Source of the DNA: Quercus robur
Lineage: Eukaryota; Streptophyta; Magnoliopsida; Fagales; Fagaceae
DNA: 64,000 bases
Assembly: GCF_932294415.1 (NCBI RefSeq)
Contig: NC_065538.1
Span: forward strand, 75,245,834-75,309,833
Reading direction: 5' to 3'
This document shows positions 9,810-22,009 of this stretch, piece by piece; position 1 is the stretch's first letter, and every line of letters starts with the position of its first letter. The notes beneath the pieces are model-generated. The model had not been told where the DNA came from. It worked only from the letters and a program-made list of their open reading frames with translations, and searched no databases. Both the position numbers and the translations under genes were made by a program.

Positions 9810-10058
9810 ATGGCTACAGAAGCACCAAGCTGGGCAGATCAATGGGGTGCTGGAGGAATAGGTGCCATGGGGGAAGAAGACAACAGTAATACCCAAAAAG
9901 AAAACGGCAATAACAAGAAGGGCAATGCAAAAGGTGGGCTTGACAAAGCAAAAGCAACTGCAATGGTGGGAGCACAAAAGATTAAGAGCGGGGCATCTGC
10001 TGGCATCAAATGGGTCAAGAATCAATGCCAGAAAAAAAGCACTTCCTCTTCTAAATGA
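9810..10058 (+). CDS. Small conserved plant protein of unknown function (82 aa)
   Basis: Single coding exon with ATG at 9810 in AAAATATGGC and TGA at 10056-10058. The N-terminus carries WADQWGAGGIG, the middle is a charged Asn/Lys/Gly-rich linker, and the C-terminus carries GLDKAKATAMVGAQKIKSG followed by a KWVKNQC block ending in a basic, Ser-rich tail. I recognise this layout as a short plant-specific family seen across eudicots without an assigned role. No signal peptide or membrane span is visible; the C-terminal half could form a basic amphipathic helix. It is preceded by a probable 5'-UTR intron. An AATAAAATAA polyadenylation-like signal lies near 10256. Its next neighbour, ATG8, points the other way. 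Confidence 0.7.
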   Translation: MATEAPSWADQWGAGGIGAMGEEDNSNTQKENGNNKKGNAKGGLDKAKATAMVGAQKIKSGASAGIKWVKNQCQKKSTSSSK

Positions 10059-10287
10059 ACACGCAGATTGTTTAATTTCCATTTTATTAAAAAGCAGAAT
10101 CAATGGAATGTTTGCAGTTTGTACTACTGTTGAATTTGAATGCAGACCATGGTTTTATGGAGTCAGATGTACAGGCCACTAAGATTTTATTATATTTTCC
10201 TTTGTACTAGTCAGAAACACATAGTCACATACATTTGCAACAAGTAGTTTAAAAACAATAAAATAACATAAAAGGTTTTAAACCCAA

Positions 10288-10362
10288 GAACAAGCTGTCT
10301 ATTGTGAGGACAAAGGTATCTCACGGAACAAGCTGTCTATCGCGAGGACAAGGTATCTCATG
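10288..10362 (+). repeat. 38-bp tandem repeat, two copies
   Basis: GAACAAGCTGTCTAT begins at 10288 and again at 10326; the second unit is 37 bp. Differences are few. It lies just past the probable poly(A) site of the 82-residue gene. Confidence 0.7.
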
Positions 10363-11100
10363 GAACAGCTCCATGAAACTATCTTCTCCCACATGCTGGG
10401 AGACAGTGACTTCATAAAACCATTTTCATAAGATAATTTTCTATCTATTGCACTAGGATGAAGTAGATACTACAAAATTCTCGTGACATCCTTCAATTGT
10501 AGGCCATGCCCACTTCAGTGACAAACACTATTCTAAATGATCTTAAATTTCCATTGCTCTTATAAATAAAATAAGTAGAAACAACTTTTTTTCTGAACAA
10601 TCACGAGCTAATAATGCCTGTACTACCAATGCATATTTGAAATTGCATGTAGGGTAGCTATGTATCTTATGACACTAAGATACTACTTGGTAAAAATTTT
10701 GCTTTCCTCGTGAGGACCCACAGGTTTTAGCACTCTTAAAGACCATTGACCCACATAATTTGTGAGTAATCATGTGCACAATATTAACAATAATTGATAA
10801 AGGAAAAAAAAAATATCATTCTAGAATTTCTCTAGATTTTGAGTGAGAAAAAGGGAAGGCAATACTAATTGGGACTATAGTATCCAATTCCAACCTTCTC
10901 CTGACGGAGGAAGAAGCATCAATGACATCTATAAAACAGTTGGAAAATCACTTAGTACTTGATTCCATAGATTCAAATTCCATTGTTAAGACACCATATA
11001 AGTTCAAACTGCTTCCAACAAAAACTAATCCAGATTTAACTACAATTTTTTGATAAGCAAGTAAGGCATTGACTTGAGAGAGACTTCTGAGAATTTACAC
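10363..11100. other. Intergenic stretch between convergent genes
   Basis: Holds the 3' flanks of the 82-residue gene (plus) and of ATG8 (minus). No gene or recognised repeat was seen. Confidence 0.5.
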
Positions 11101-11123
11101 CATCCAAATTTTATATACACAAA

Positions 11124-12813
<1,690 letters not shown>

Positions 12814-12839
12814 GGCTAAACCTTCACTGCGATCACGAC

Positions 12840-12971
12840 CTGCGAAAACCAAACACCGAAACATTATTAACAAAAAAACCCATAAACCCTCTCTGACCCA
12901 CAAACCCAAATAACCAAATAGCGTGTACAAAAGATTAAAGAATAAAAAAAAGGGTTAGGAATTGAACATAC
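12840..12971 (-). other. 5'-UTR intron of ATG8
   Basis: On the minus strand a donor (TTCA|GTATGT) at 12971 and an acceptor (TTCGCAG|GTCG) at 12840 bound a 132-bp intron, leaving 26 bp of leader before the ATG at 12813. The first leader exon lies upstream, within about 12972-13050. Confidence 0.55.
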
Positions 12972-13526
12972 TGAACACGAAAAAGAGGGATCGAAAACGA
13001 TTATTGAGGGTTTTTGGAAACGGAAAGATTGAATGATTGATTTGGTTTTTATATTAGAAGAAGAAAGGAAAAAACAGAAACAAAGATAATGAGTCACAAT
13101 CAAAAACAGAAAGAGAGAGAATTTAAAGGGTTTCGTTTGCGTTTTGGATAGGAAGAAGAAACTTACTATGATTTTGGTTTTTCGTTTACAACACGGAACC
13201 TTTTGGGTTTTGTTTTATGCTTTTTGTTTTGTTTTGTTTTATTTTTTTATGTTTGGGATTTGTTTTTGCCTGTTGCGCAAGCAAACTCTGTTTGTTACTG
13301 AATGGGGTGGGGTGTCTTGTGAAACGGTGGCGTTTTTGGGGGTGATTGGGATTGGATATGATATTGTTGGAGACTTGGAGGAAGTCTTGTGGGTTTGGGT
13401 TGGCTTTATTTTCGGTTTGCTTAAGGATTAATGATGGGGGTAAATTAACAATTTACTTGATTCACACTCCATTTTGAGAGAATTATATCAATTTATATAT
13501 CCTATTGTCTAAATTAAGAGTTTAAG

Positions 13527-13665
13527 GGCCTATTTGGTAGAGAAGTTTGAATAATGTTGTTTGTAGTTTTTTGAAATACGTGTAGGTAAAAAAGTAGATG
13601 GAAATGTGTGTAATGTTATTTAAAAACTGAAAATGAGTTGTTCAACAACTCTACCAAACGAGGCC
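13527..13665. mobile_element. Tourist-like (PIF/Harbinger) MITE
   Basis: Ends GGCCTATTTGGTAGAG and CTCTACCAAACGAGGCC are near-perfect inverted repeats, with TAA on both sides (left 13523-13525, right 13666-13668). TAA/TTA duplication plus a G-rich inverted end is the PIF/Harbinger signature. About 140 bp, no coding capacity. The left edge is uncertain by one base. Confidence 0.6.
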
Positions 13666-14363
13666 TAATTATATGAAAATTGTGATTTTTTTTATTGTAA
13701 TGAATGAGGTTAATTTTGTAATTACACCAAATTTTCGTTGCAATACAACCAATGGTTTGTTTGAGATCTGTTTATTTTGCTAAAACTGAAAAATTTTGAC
13801 TGAAATTATTGTAGATAAAGGTAAAAGTTAGTTGAAATAGTACAGTAGGACTTATGAATAGTACCAAAAAGTGCAGTGGGGCCCATAAATAGTAGCAAAA
13901 ATAAGTTAAATAGTAAAATAAGCTGGCAAAAATAATTTTTGCTAAACACACATTTAGAGGATTCCCATTGGCAATTGCAAATGGGAAATGTAGGGGAAAA
14001 GTGAAATCTAGGCACAAAAAGGTGTTGCAATCGAACTTGTAAAATGCCAAAATTGCAAGTTTTTTTGCAATTGTGCTATAGTGCTATTCTAAATATAGGA
14101 TGGCATTGTAGCACAATTGTAAAAATTATAATCTATTTTAATTGATAAAGTGGAAGAGAGATGGGGGAGAAGAGAGAGGGAGAGTTGTATTGGAATATAT
14201 TATATTATTTTAGTGGGTAATATATATTATTTTAATGAGTAGAATAAGAAAATAAAAATTGGGATGTTGGGTGTATTGTAAAATGGTATGGTATAATTGA
14301 TAAAGTAGTTTTTTGAGATGGTAAAATAGGATATGATATAATTTTCCATAGCGAGTGCTCTTA

Positions 14364-14548
14364 GGGTCTGTTTAGGATCTGTTTATTTTGCTGAAACTGA
14401 AATTTTTTTACTGAAAGTACTGTAAATAAAGGTAAAAGTTAGTTGAAATAGTATAGTAGGATCTATGAATAATACTAAAAATAAGTTGAATAGTAAAATA
14501 AGTTAACAAAAAATAAGCTAACAAAAAATAAGCTACCCAAACAGACAC
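14364..14548. mobile_element. Tourist-like (PIF/Harbinger) MITE
   Basis: Begins GGGTCTGTTTAGG and ends CCCAAACAGACAC; the ends are inverted repeats with two mismatches and are flanked by TTA on both sides (14361-14363, 14549-14551). 185 bp, non-coding. A diverged relative lies near 13757-13955. Confidence 0.65.
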
Positions 14549-14980
14549 TTAGAGTGTAAGGAGCATAGTGATACAATTCTTTCAAATTGGGATGTTAATC
14601 AGGCAAATTGATAGTTTGGGAAAACATTGTAATGGGGTAGAAGTTTAAGATGATAAATCATTCCAAAAAAAGAAAAGATCTGTTAAATTAACAATTTGCT
14701 TGATTGACACTCCATTTTGAGAGAATTATGTCTATATATATATATATATATATATATCCTATTGTCTAAATTAAGAGTTAAAATTATATGAAAATTGTGA
14801 TTTTTTTATTGTGACCAATGAGGATAATTTTGTAATAATTCAACAAAATTTCATTTCATTTAACAACCAATTTAGAGTGCAAGGAGCATATTAATACAAT
14901 TCTTTCAAATCGGGTTGTTAATCAAGCAAATTGATAGTTTGGGAGGACATTGTAAATGAGGTAAAACCATAAAAGTTTAA

Positions 14981-16010
14981 GATGGAAAAATATAATATCC
15001 CCGTGATGATTTGAGAGAATATAGGTTAAAGAGGGTTCATTTCACGGTGAAAGTTAAAAAAAAAAAAATCAATGAATAGTTAAAATGTAATTTACTTTTA
15101 AAAAAATAAAATAAAAATTGGGATTACATTTAAATTGGTCTCTAGATTTTCAAAACTTATAATTTATATCATCGACCATTACAACAATGTTAATATATCA
15201 CGTACAATACAATCTCTTAAATTTTCTCCATTAACCTACCTAAAAATGACATTGCTTTTCTATTTTTCTTTACAAAATGATGTCATTTTTGTGTGGGTTA
15301 ATGACAAGATTCTAATGAATGTTAAAGGAAGTGGCACATTGATATATTGTAATAATAGTCAAGAGTATAAATTATAAGTTTTCATAATTAAGGGACCAAC
15401 ATAAAAGCAACCTCAATTTTAGTATTTATGAATTAATTTGGTATCAAGTTTTTAAAATCATATAAAGAAAGATTTTTTTAAATTTTTTTTTATGAAATTG
15501 ATTATTTTCATGTCAAAAATAACCTTGTCCCTAACTCATCAATACATGAGAAAGTTTGAAAAAAATTATGATTATCATCATTTTTTTTGTTTTTTGGATG
15601 AATAATAAAGTTATCATCATAAGTTGACAACTCACGTTTGTCCATATGATTGTTGAATCTTTTTTTCTTATCTATAATTTGGAAAAGGGAAAGAAAGAAA
15701 GAAAGAAAGAAGGAGAGTCTCTGGTCAATGAAAGGAAAACACAATAGTGTACTTCATAGACAGATGAATTTGGTGAAATTGAATGTATTCTGACAAATGC
15801 TATTTTGGAGGCAACTAACAAAAATTGCTGTGAAATTAACAGTCCTCAATCAAAAACTTTAGACTGATAAAACAAAATAAATTAGCTTTCAGAATTGCTT
15901 ATTGCAATATAAACAAAAACTAAACCCCTTAGATATTGATTAGGGGAAAAAGAATGGGATTGGACCAAGTTGTTATTGAAAAACAAAAAAAAAACAAAAA
16001 ATTATAAAAT
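14981..16010. other. Intergenic stretch, no gene seen
   Basis: AT-rich sequence with a GAAA microsatellite near 15690-15710. No gene was recognised. Confidence 0.4.
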
Positions 16011-16018
16011 TTTCCTGA

Positions 16019-16168
16019 GACTGGCCTTATGGACCAAGTACTCCTGGAGATTGGTCTGAACTTCTGAATTACCTTCCAGAGTACCCCACAAAAGGATGCA
16101 ATCACATGCTACAGATCAGTGAGACAGTGGATTTTGGAGGGACCAAGCGTGCAATCCTTGCCTCATAG
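16019..16168 (+). other. Coding-like 49-codon fragment, unrecognised
   Basis: Open from GAC at 16019 to TAG at 16166. The stretch is GC-richer than its surroundings and reads WPYGPSTPGDWSELLNYLPE then YPTKGCNHMLQ, a composition more like protein than like random AT-rich DNA. It has no ATG at its start. It could be a stranded exon, a pseudogene scrap or chance; I do not recognise a family. Confidence 0.25.
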
Positions 16169-16810
16169 GCCATCCCCATAGAAGAGCCTGCTTGTTTAAA
16201 TTTCTAATTTTTACTTCTTAAATCTAGTAAATATCCATGACCTTTTACAGTTCCAATCTTTTTGCAAGTTATATATATATATATATATATTTTTTTTTTT
16301 TTCCAATTTTTTTTACAGGTACAATACTATTTAGAAGTATGATGTCTGTTTCATGAATCTGAGCAAAATAGCAATATGGATAAGAGAGAATCTGAGTCAA
16401 ATTTATCAGAACTATCAAATTTATTTTTTAAGCTAAATAATAAGTCGATAATAAATTTTAGTTTATCTCAAATGAAGTTGTACATATAGGTCCAAAAAAA
16501 AAAAAAAAAAAAAACCATATAAGGATGATATATATATATATATTTGGTGCCAATTATTGAAACATCTATGTGAGCTACTAAAACTTATAGAAGTTTTAAA
16601 ACTCATTGATCTTTCACTATAGCCCATGTACCTCATCCTAGCTAGTCTTCTTGTTCAACAATGAAACTTAATTATCGTTTCAGAAGAATCACTTGTCTTT
16701 TTTCTTATGAGCCTTGAGACTCCCAATCTCCTCATAACACCTACAAATCAATGGTACGAGCATATATTAAACCTCTCCTCTCATAGACCAGTAAACACTT
16801 GGGAGGACTG

Positions 16811-16822
16811 CAGCTGTATATA
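16811..16822 (+). promoter_or_regulatory. TATA box and CT-rich leader of the DVL gene
   Basis: TATATATATACC near 16814 is followed about 50 bp later by a pure CT run (16866-16897), then by the DVL start at 16992. A TATA box followed by a pyrimidine leader is common for plant genes. A small leader intron (donor near 16853, AAG|GTAACT) is possible but unproven. Confidence 0.4.
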
Positions 16823-16862
16823 TATACCAGGACCACAAGGCCATTCGTCCAAGGTAACTTCA

Positions 16863-16901
<39 letters not shown>

Positions 16902-16991
16902 CTTTCTCTCCCTTTTTGGGTTTTTCTGTAGTTCTCTGCATTGATTGTGCATGCCCTCTAGATCCAGTTTACCATACGAAAAAACCAGAAG

Positions 16992-17165
16992 ATGGGTCAC
17001 TGTTATTCTGCTCCATCATCAACTGAAGAACACAATTGTGATGAAGAGGATTCAAGCGTGAAGAAAAGATGCTTAGCTATGGCCAAGGAACAAAGGTCCA
17101 GGTTCTACATATTAAGGAGGTGCATAATCATGTTGCTTTGTTGGCGGAAGTACGAAAAGTACTAA
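16992..17165 (+). CDS. DEVIL / ROTUNDIFOLIA FOUR-LIKE small peptide (57 aa)
   Basis: ATG at 16992, TAA at 17163-17165, single exon. An in-frame TAG lies a few codons upstream, so this is the first usable start. The N-terminal half is acidic and Ser-rich (STEEHNCDEEDSS). The C-terminal half holds the family signature: a basic stretch, then KEQRSRFYILRRC, then IIMLLCW and a short charged tail. That LRRC..MLLCW pattern is diagnostic of the DVL/RTFL family, plant-specific peptides of about 40-140 residues that alter cell proliferation and organ shape when overexpressed and that associate with the plasma membrane. The length and domain position at the C-terminus fit the family. It would be missed by ORF filters of 60 codons. 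The specific paralogue cannot be named. Confidence 0.88.
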   Translation: MGHCYSAPSSTEEHNCDEEDSSVKKRCLAMAKEQRSRFYILRRCIIMLLCWRKYEKY

Positions 17166-18064
17166 ATTTATCTGTGTTTAATAACTACATCACCCTCTAT
17201 ATATATGTAAGCCATGAAGATGATGAATTGAAGACACCTTCAAATTGGTGCATCTTTATGGTGGAATTTTCTAGCTCATCTGATTCTTGTGTACTAAAGG
17301 CTGTATATGTGTAATCAAGAGTAGGAGAAGATCTTATCGAATGTATTGGTAAGCTTAGTACTAATTGCAGTTAGGATTTATGTTCGAGTCTCCAAATTGG
17401 CTTAGGTTAAAGCCTAGGTCATTGTCAGGTACAGAATATGTTACAATGTAACTCAAATTCTAATTTAGACTTGGTTATGTTTTTAAGTGTTCTTGATAAA
17501 GAATAGATTTATTCCTTGTTAAGTAAGTAATTTTATCTTTTAGTCACCCCAAAGAATAAGTATTAAAGTTTTATATATAATTAGTATTTGCAAAGGGTTT
17601 AGTAGCTTTAGTTCAACAGGTATTCCACATGGGGAGAGAAACTCTTAAAAGAACATGAGTTTGATAAATTCTTTTTTTTGGTTAAAAGATACTGTGTTTG
17701 TAAGTTAAAAGTTTGTTATTGTTTGTGCGAGAGTTATTGGTTGGGTTCGGGTTTTGGGAATGTTTGTCTGTGTAAGGTTTTATGAGTTAGTTTGTATTTT
17801 TGTGAGAATTTTGTTTTTGTTTATTTTTATGCAAGATTTATAAGTATTGTTTGAGAGGTTTTGATTAAGAATATTTATAATCCTTATAAGTATAGTGAAT
17901 TTTGATTGGCGTTACCCATGAACATAGACACGTAGTTAATCAAACCATGTTAAACTTTTATGTTTTGTATGAATGATTTTTATTTCTTATTCGTATGAAT
18001 ATGCTTATGCTAACCTCAAATTCCAAACAAATATAATCACCAAACTTTAGAGAGAGAGAGAGAG
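17166..18064. other. Intergenic stretch after the DVL gene, no gene seen
   Basis: AT-rich, probably including the DVL 3'-UTR in its first few hundred bases; ends in a GA run (18051-18064) that abuts the TRIM-like element. Confidence 0.5.
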
Positions 18065-18977
18065 TGATGTAGACCCAATTTTGTGTTGGTTGCTTCGAGA
18101 AAACCAAAACCTCCTAATTGATCAATAGACTATTTCTAGAAAGTCCAGACCTAAATAAAAGTTCATAACATTCTCCCCCTCTAAAAAAAACCCTTGTACT
18201 CAAGAGTCTTTCTTCTTTTTCTCACTACTAAAAAGTAAAAAAATGGTCTAAGCCACTATAGAAAGCACCAGTATAGCCTAAATGGACCTATGCTAGTGCT
18301 TTTAGGAGATATACCCGAGTTTTTGAAGCGCAGGTATAAGCCTGTTTTTTTTGTAGTGTCTCGCTCTTCCTCCACTTCCATGAAGCACTTCTCTTTGATT
18401 TCTTAAATGTCAACCTTTTGGATTTGATTTTCCTTCCATTCTTACATTCCTCAAGTTTTATTATTTATTTTGAATGACATGCCATTAGCTTTTGTAGGCG
18501 AATGGCGTAAAGATATAAAGGCTCGAGTTTTTTTTTTTATAGGTGTCGTACTTACCCATCCTTTAAGACCTTGTTACCACTTTCTTGTTCCTTGGATCTG
18601 CAATCTTAAAAAAATATTTCGTAAGCCTTCATTGTCACACATTAAAACTAGGGTTTTGCTACCTTTGGGATGACAACTCAAGTAGAACTCGTTAGTCCAT
18701 GGTTGGACCTCCCTGTCTCACCTTAGTTGTGTGAACTTTTTGCATGATCATTGTTTTGGTTACCCACATTTTGATCAAGGCAGGAGCAAGAATCACTGCG
18801 AGCATTTGTACTATAGCTTCTAGCTTCTAATCTTTCCATCCGATGGTCCTCTACAATTGACTCTGATACCAATTGTTGTGAACCCAATTTTTGTATTGGT
18901 TACTTCAAGAGTCCAACCTCCACATTAGACTATTTAACAATTTACTTAGAAATTCATTACAGTTTTATTATTTAACA
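18065..18977 (-). mobile_element. TRIM-like miniature LTR element
   Basis: Two related ends of about 105 bp, 18065-18170 (starts TGATGTAGACCCAATTTTG) and 18874-18977 (starts TGTTGTGAACCCAATTTTT), flank a 700-bp interior. Read on the minus strand, the right-hand LTR is followed two bases inside by TGGTATCAGAG, the standard primer-binding site for initiator methionine tRNA, and the left-hand LTR is preceded by a polypurine tract (AGAGGGGGAGAA, 18183-18171). LTRs of about 100 bp and no intact gag or pol fit TRIMs, or a badly deleted element. No target duplication is visible; the left flank is a GA microsatellite. The interior is interrupted by a CACTA MITE. Confidence 0.65.
18223..18358. mobile_element. 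CACTA-derived MITE nested in the TRIM-like element
   Basis: Starts CACTACTAAAAA and ends TTTTTTGTAGTG, inverted with one mismatch over 12 bp, and is flanked on both sides by TCT (18220-18222 and 18359-18361). A CACTA end with a 3-bp duplication is the CACTA (En/Spm) rule. 136 bp, non-coding. It post-dates the TRIM-like element. Confidence 0.85.
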
Positions 18978-19151
18978 TCAAACCATATATTTAGATGGCT
19001 TTGCAAGATAAAGTAACATTTAAATTCAAATGAAACTCAATCTTTATCTTCTACAAGTAAATAAGTCTTATTTAAAGATTAATCTAACAAATCCATTATA
19101 CACATCCTTATCTAATTACCCAAAATCCTAATAAAGAAAAAAAAAAATGAT

Positions 19152-19301
19152 ATGTCCACAATATTTTCACAACATTTTTATAACAAATTTTAAGTGGCAG
19201 ATTGTTATTATTGGGACAAAAAAGTAATCTTAGTATTAGGTTCAAATTTGAATTAATTATAATTAATTACTTATGATTTGTTATAAAAATGTTGTGGACA
19301 T
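19152..19301. mobile_element. MITE with ATGTCCACAA terminal inverted repeats
   Basis: Both ends read ATGTCCACAA inward. The inverted match continues as ACATTTTTATAACAAAT on the left and its complement on the right, offset by a 13-bp left-side insertion, so the RNA would fold as a long hairpin. No clean target duplication seen, so the superfamily is open. Confidence 0.6.
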
Positions 19302-19611
19302 AGTTTATCTCTAACAAAAATACTTAAAATATACTTAAAATAGAGGTAAAACTAGGGTTGGGTATCAAACTTGGGTTTGGTACTATGAGGGGGTTTGCAC
19401 GTGAAGAGAGTTGAAAAGCGAGGTTGTTTTTTAGTGTAAAAGATAGGGAGACACTGGAATTAATTCACATGGGAGAGGGACAGATCATGGGGATAGATAC
19501 AAATTTCCTTTATTAGGATTTGAGAAAAAAAAGGTTCCGCTACTTCCAAATATATATATTTTCTTCTTGTCATGTGTTGTTGCGGAATGTTCACACACGA
19601 GTGGCACCATA

Positions 19612-19640
19612 TATAGTTGTTGTTGTTGTTGTTGTTGTTT
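19612..19640. repeat. GTT microsatellite
   Basis: About eight consecutive GTT/TGT units followed by a T-rich run. Confidence 0.8.
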
Positions 19641-20969
19641 TTTTATTTATTTTTTATTTTTTTTAAAGGGAGTTGCAATCGCAAAACTTCATATCTTTTA
19701 TTCAATTATTATAGACTTTATCTATTGACCTAACTGGAACTCACAAATACCATATATAATTAATAGTACTAAATGATTGATATTATCTATTTGGACTAAC
19801 TGAAACTTTTTGGGTTAATGTAGTATTTGACAGAAAGTAAGAACAATACTCACGATTGTTGTTAATTTGGTAAGATTTTAGCATTAAGATAAAAGTGTAA
19901 TATTCACTAGTTTTAAAACCTCATATTTTCTTACTTTTTTTTTTTTCACTTTTTCGAAGTACAAGTATACTTTAACACATTTTTAGTAAAAAAAAGTTTA
20001 ACAAAAAGTAATATAAATTGTTCCCAAATAAACATTAATCTCGTTTCAATCGAATTTAGAGTCCCGTTCCAATTTTAATTGGAGATTGCTCATAGAACCC
20101 CAAAAATAAAATAGCCAAATGGGATAAAGTTATAAAGTGGAGTGATTGTCTAGTTAAGATAGAAAGCTACCAATGCATCTTTTATTAATAGTGTGAATTT
20201 TCTAACTGGTTAATTAAAAAAAAAAAAAAAAAGGAAAAAAAATGAAAGAAAGAAGAAGCAGAAGTAGAAGGGAGGGCAATTAAAGAGAAAGCTGCCCATC
20301 ATCAATTCATTCAATTATTTCAAATTCCTCTCACTCTTTTGAAAATTGTGGATCAATACAATTTAAGTAGTTCCCCAATGTGCCTACATTCATATATGTA
20401 ACGACTAGTTTATAACTACAAAATGAATAAAGTTTACAACATACACATATTGCCCCTCAATTAAAACCTTGGTACATTGAATATTCCTAATATATTGCAC
20501 CCTTCATACTAGAGACCATTATTGCCTTTTCAATTAGAATATATGAGTTATTATCTCTTACACAGTTACACACAGTCTTTCGTATACACATACAAACAAA
20601 TATTTTCATCTTTATTCTATGAACACAGTATTTGGTACTAGGGGAACATGCTCCAAGCAATACCATTAGTTACATGTGGGGGATACCTTAGGTGAGTCCA
20701 CTCTAGTGTCCTCTAAGAATCAAATTGTTAGGGTCCATCATCATCATCCCAACTTTAATTTGTTGTTTTCTTTGATTCCTGTTTCCTCTACCCTTGATTT
20801 TACGTAAGCTAGAAATATTTTTCAGTTGTTATGTGCTGATAAATTTTCCATTAATCCTTGACAAGAGAGTGAGTAATGTGTTTATATATGAAGAAAAAAG
20901 TCGGTGCAGCTAGCATGCATTTGTAGCGAGAAACCTGTACGTTCTATTCTTGTCCACCCATTTTTATTA
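19641..20969. other. Intergenic stretch, no gene seen
   Basis: AT-rich with a 14-base A run near 20218. No gene or recognised element was found. Confidence 0.4.
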
Positions 20970-21159
20970 GAGCAACTACATCAGTCCATGTATTTTACAC
21001 ATCCATTTTTACATTAAAAACCTACTTTTTCTATTTTATACATTCACTTTTACAAAACACCCACATCAGTTTATCTATTTTATCACCTCATTTATTTAAA
21101 TAATCAATTTTCTCGATTTTTTTATTATTTCCTCAACCAACCCCTTTATTATACGCGCA

Positions 21160-21192
<33 letters not shown>

Positions 21193-22006
21193 TTTTTTTT
21201 GAACCCATTTTTTCTGATACAGCTCTCTACACCCATAACCCATCTCTATACTCAAATCTAAATCAACTCTCCCTCTTGGTCTATACCGATCCACAACTCC
21301 CTAGCTCTGATCATTTCTATACCAATCTCCCTTTCTGAATCAATTTTCTGAATCATCTCTATACCGATCTCCCTAGCTTCGATCCACAAGCACCGAGCAG
21401 ATCCGACCAGATCAAATTTGACCGAGATCTCCCTAGCTCCGATCCACAAGCACCGATCAGTTAGTGTATCTCCCTAGCTCCGATCAGGCAAGATCCATAC
21501 CCACGAGCTCCGATCGTTCCGATAAGCACCGATCTCTCTTTGTTGTTTGTCCGTTTGGGTTTGTTTGTGTGTGGGTGTGTTTGTGTATCTCTGTGTTTTT
21601 TTTTTTTTTTTTTTTCACTTTTGAGCAAGTGTATCTCTATGTTGATTTGTCTGTGGATGTGTTTGGGTTAATTTTCAGTTGAGTTTGGTTAATACTCTGT
21701 GCTAGATTGTGGTGTTTGGTGGTGGCGCTGGGTTTGGTGGTTGGGTGGTTATTCTGGTGTGCTGGGTTGTTGTAATGGTTGGGAAAGAGGAGTAGTTTGA
21801 TAGAGGAGAGAAAATAATATAAAAAAATCATTTACACGATGAACAGTAACCGTGTATATATGCACGGTTACTGTTCATTTTGCAAGATATCATGTATATT
21901 TAGACATTTTTATATGAACTGATGTGGAAGGATTTTGGGATAAAATGTGTAAATTGGAGCACTTTTTGTATTTTAGATGAGTATCCACGAACTGATGTGG
22001 ATGCTC
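20970..22006. mobile_element. PIF/Harbinger-type non-autonomous element, about 1 kb
   Basis: The left end GAGCAACTACATCAGT and the right end, read inward as GAGCATCCACATCAGT, are inverted repeats, with TTA on each side (20967-20969 and 22007-22009), the PIF/Harbinger duplication. The outer 100-150 bp is typical MITE sequence. The centre (about 21160-21620) is GC-richer, starts with a CT run (21160-21186) and carries a degenerate repeat of CTCCCTAGCTCCGATC blocks near 21358, 21429 and 21468. That core may be captured foreign sequence. No transposase frame was seen. Confidence 0.65.
21839..21878. repeat. Perfect hairpin: 16-bp arms, 8-nt loop
   Basis: ATGAACAGTAACCGTG is followed by TATATATG and then by its exact reverse complement. 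It lies inside the PIF-type element about 130 bp from its right end. Confidence 0.8.
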
Positions 22007-22009
22007 TTA

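Larger units (their letters stand above)
13440..14990. repeat. Interleaved duplicated blocks between ATG8 and the DVL gene
   Basis: Block A (13441-13520, ending CCTATTGTCTAAATTAAGAG) recurs at about 14690-14780. A block near 14552-14650 (AAGGAGCATA, ACAATTCTTTCAAAT) recurs at about 14875-14975. A third block near 13757-13955 (CTGTTTATTTTGCTAAAACT and the AGTTGAAATAGTA tract) recurs inside the element at 14364-14548. The pattern suggests one or two segmental duplications followed by MITE insertions. Confidence 0.65.

Noticed and set aside
9792-10103. 103-codon minus-strand ORF
   Set aside because: Antisense shadow of the 82-residue gene, whose own protein has recognisable conserved ends.
21258-21449. 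63-codon minus-strand ORF with repeated REIGIEMI-like peptide
   Set aside because: The peptide repeat only reflects the degenerate DNA repeat in the PIF-type element core.
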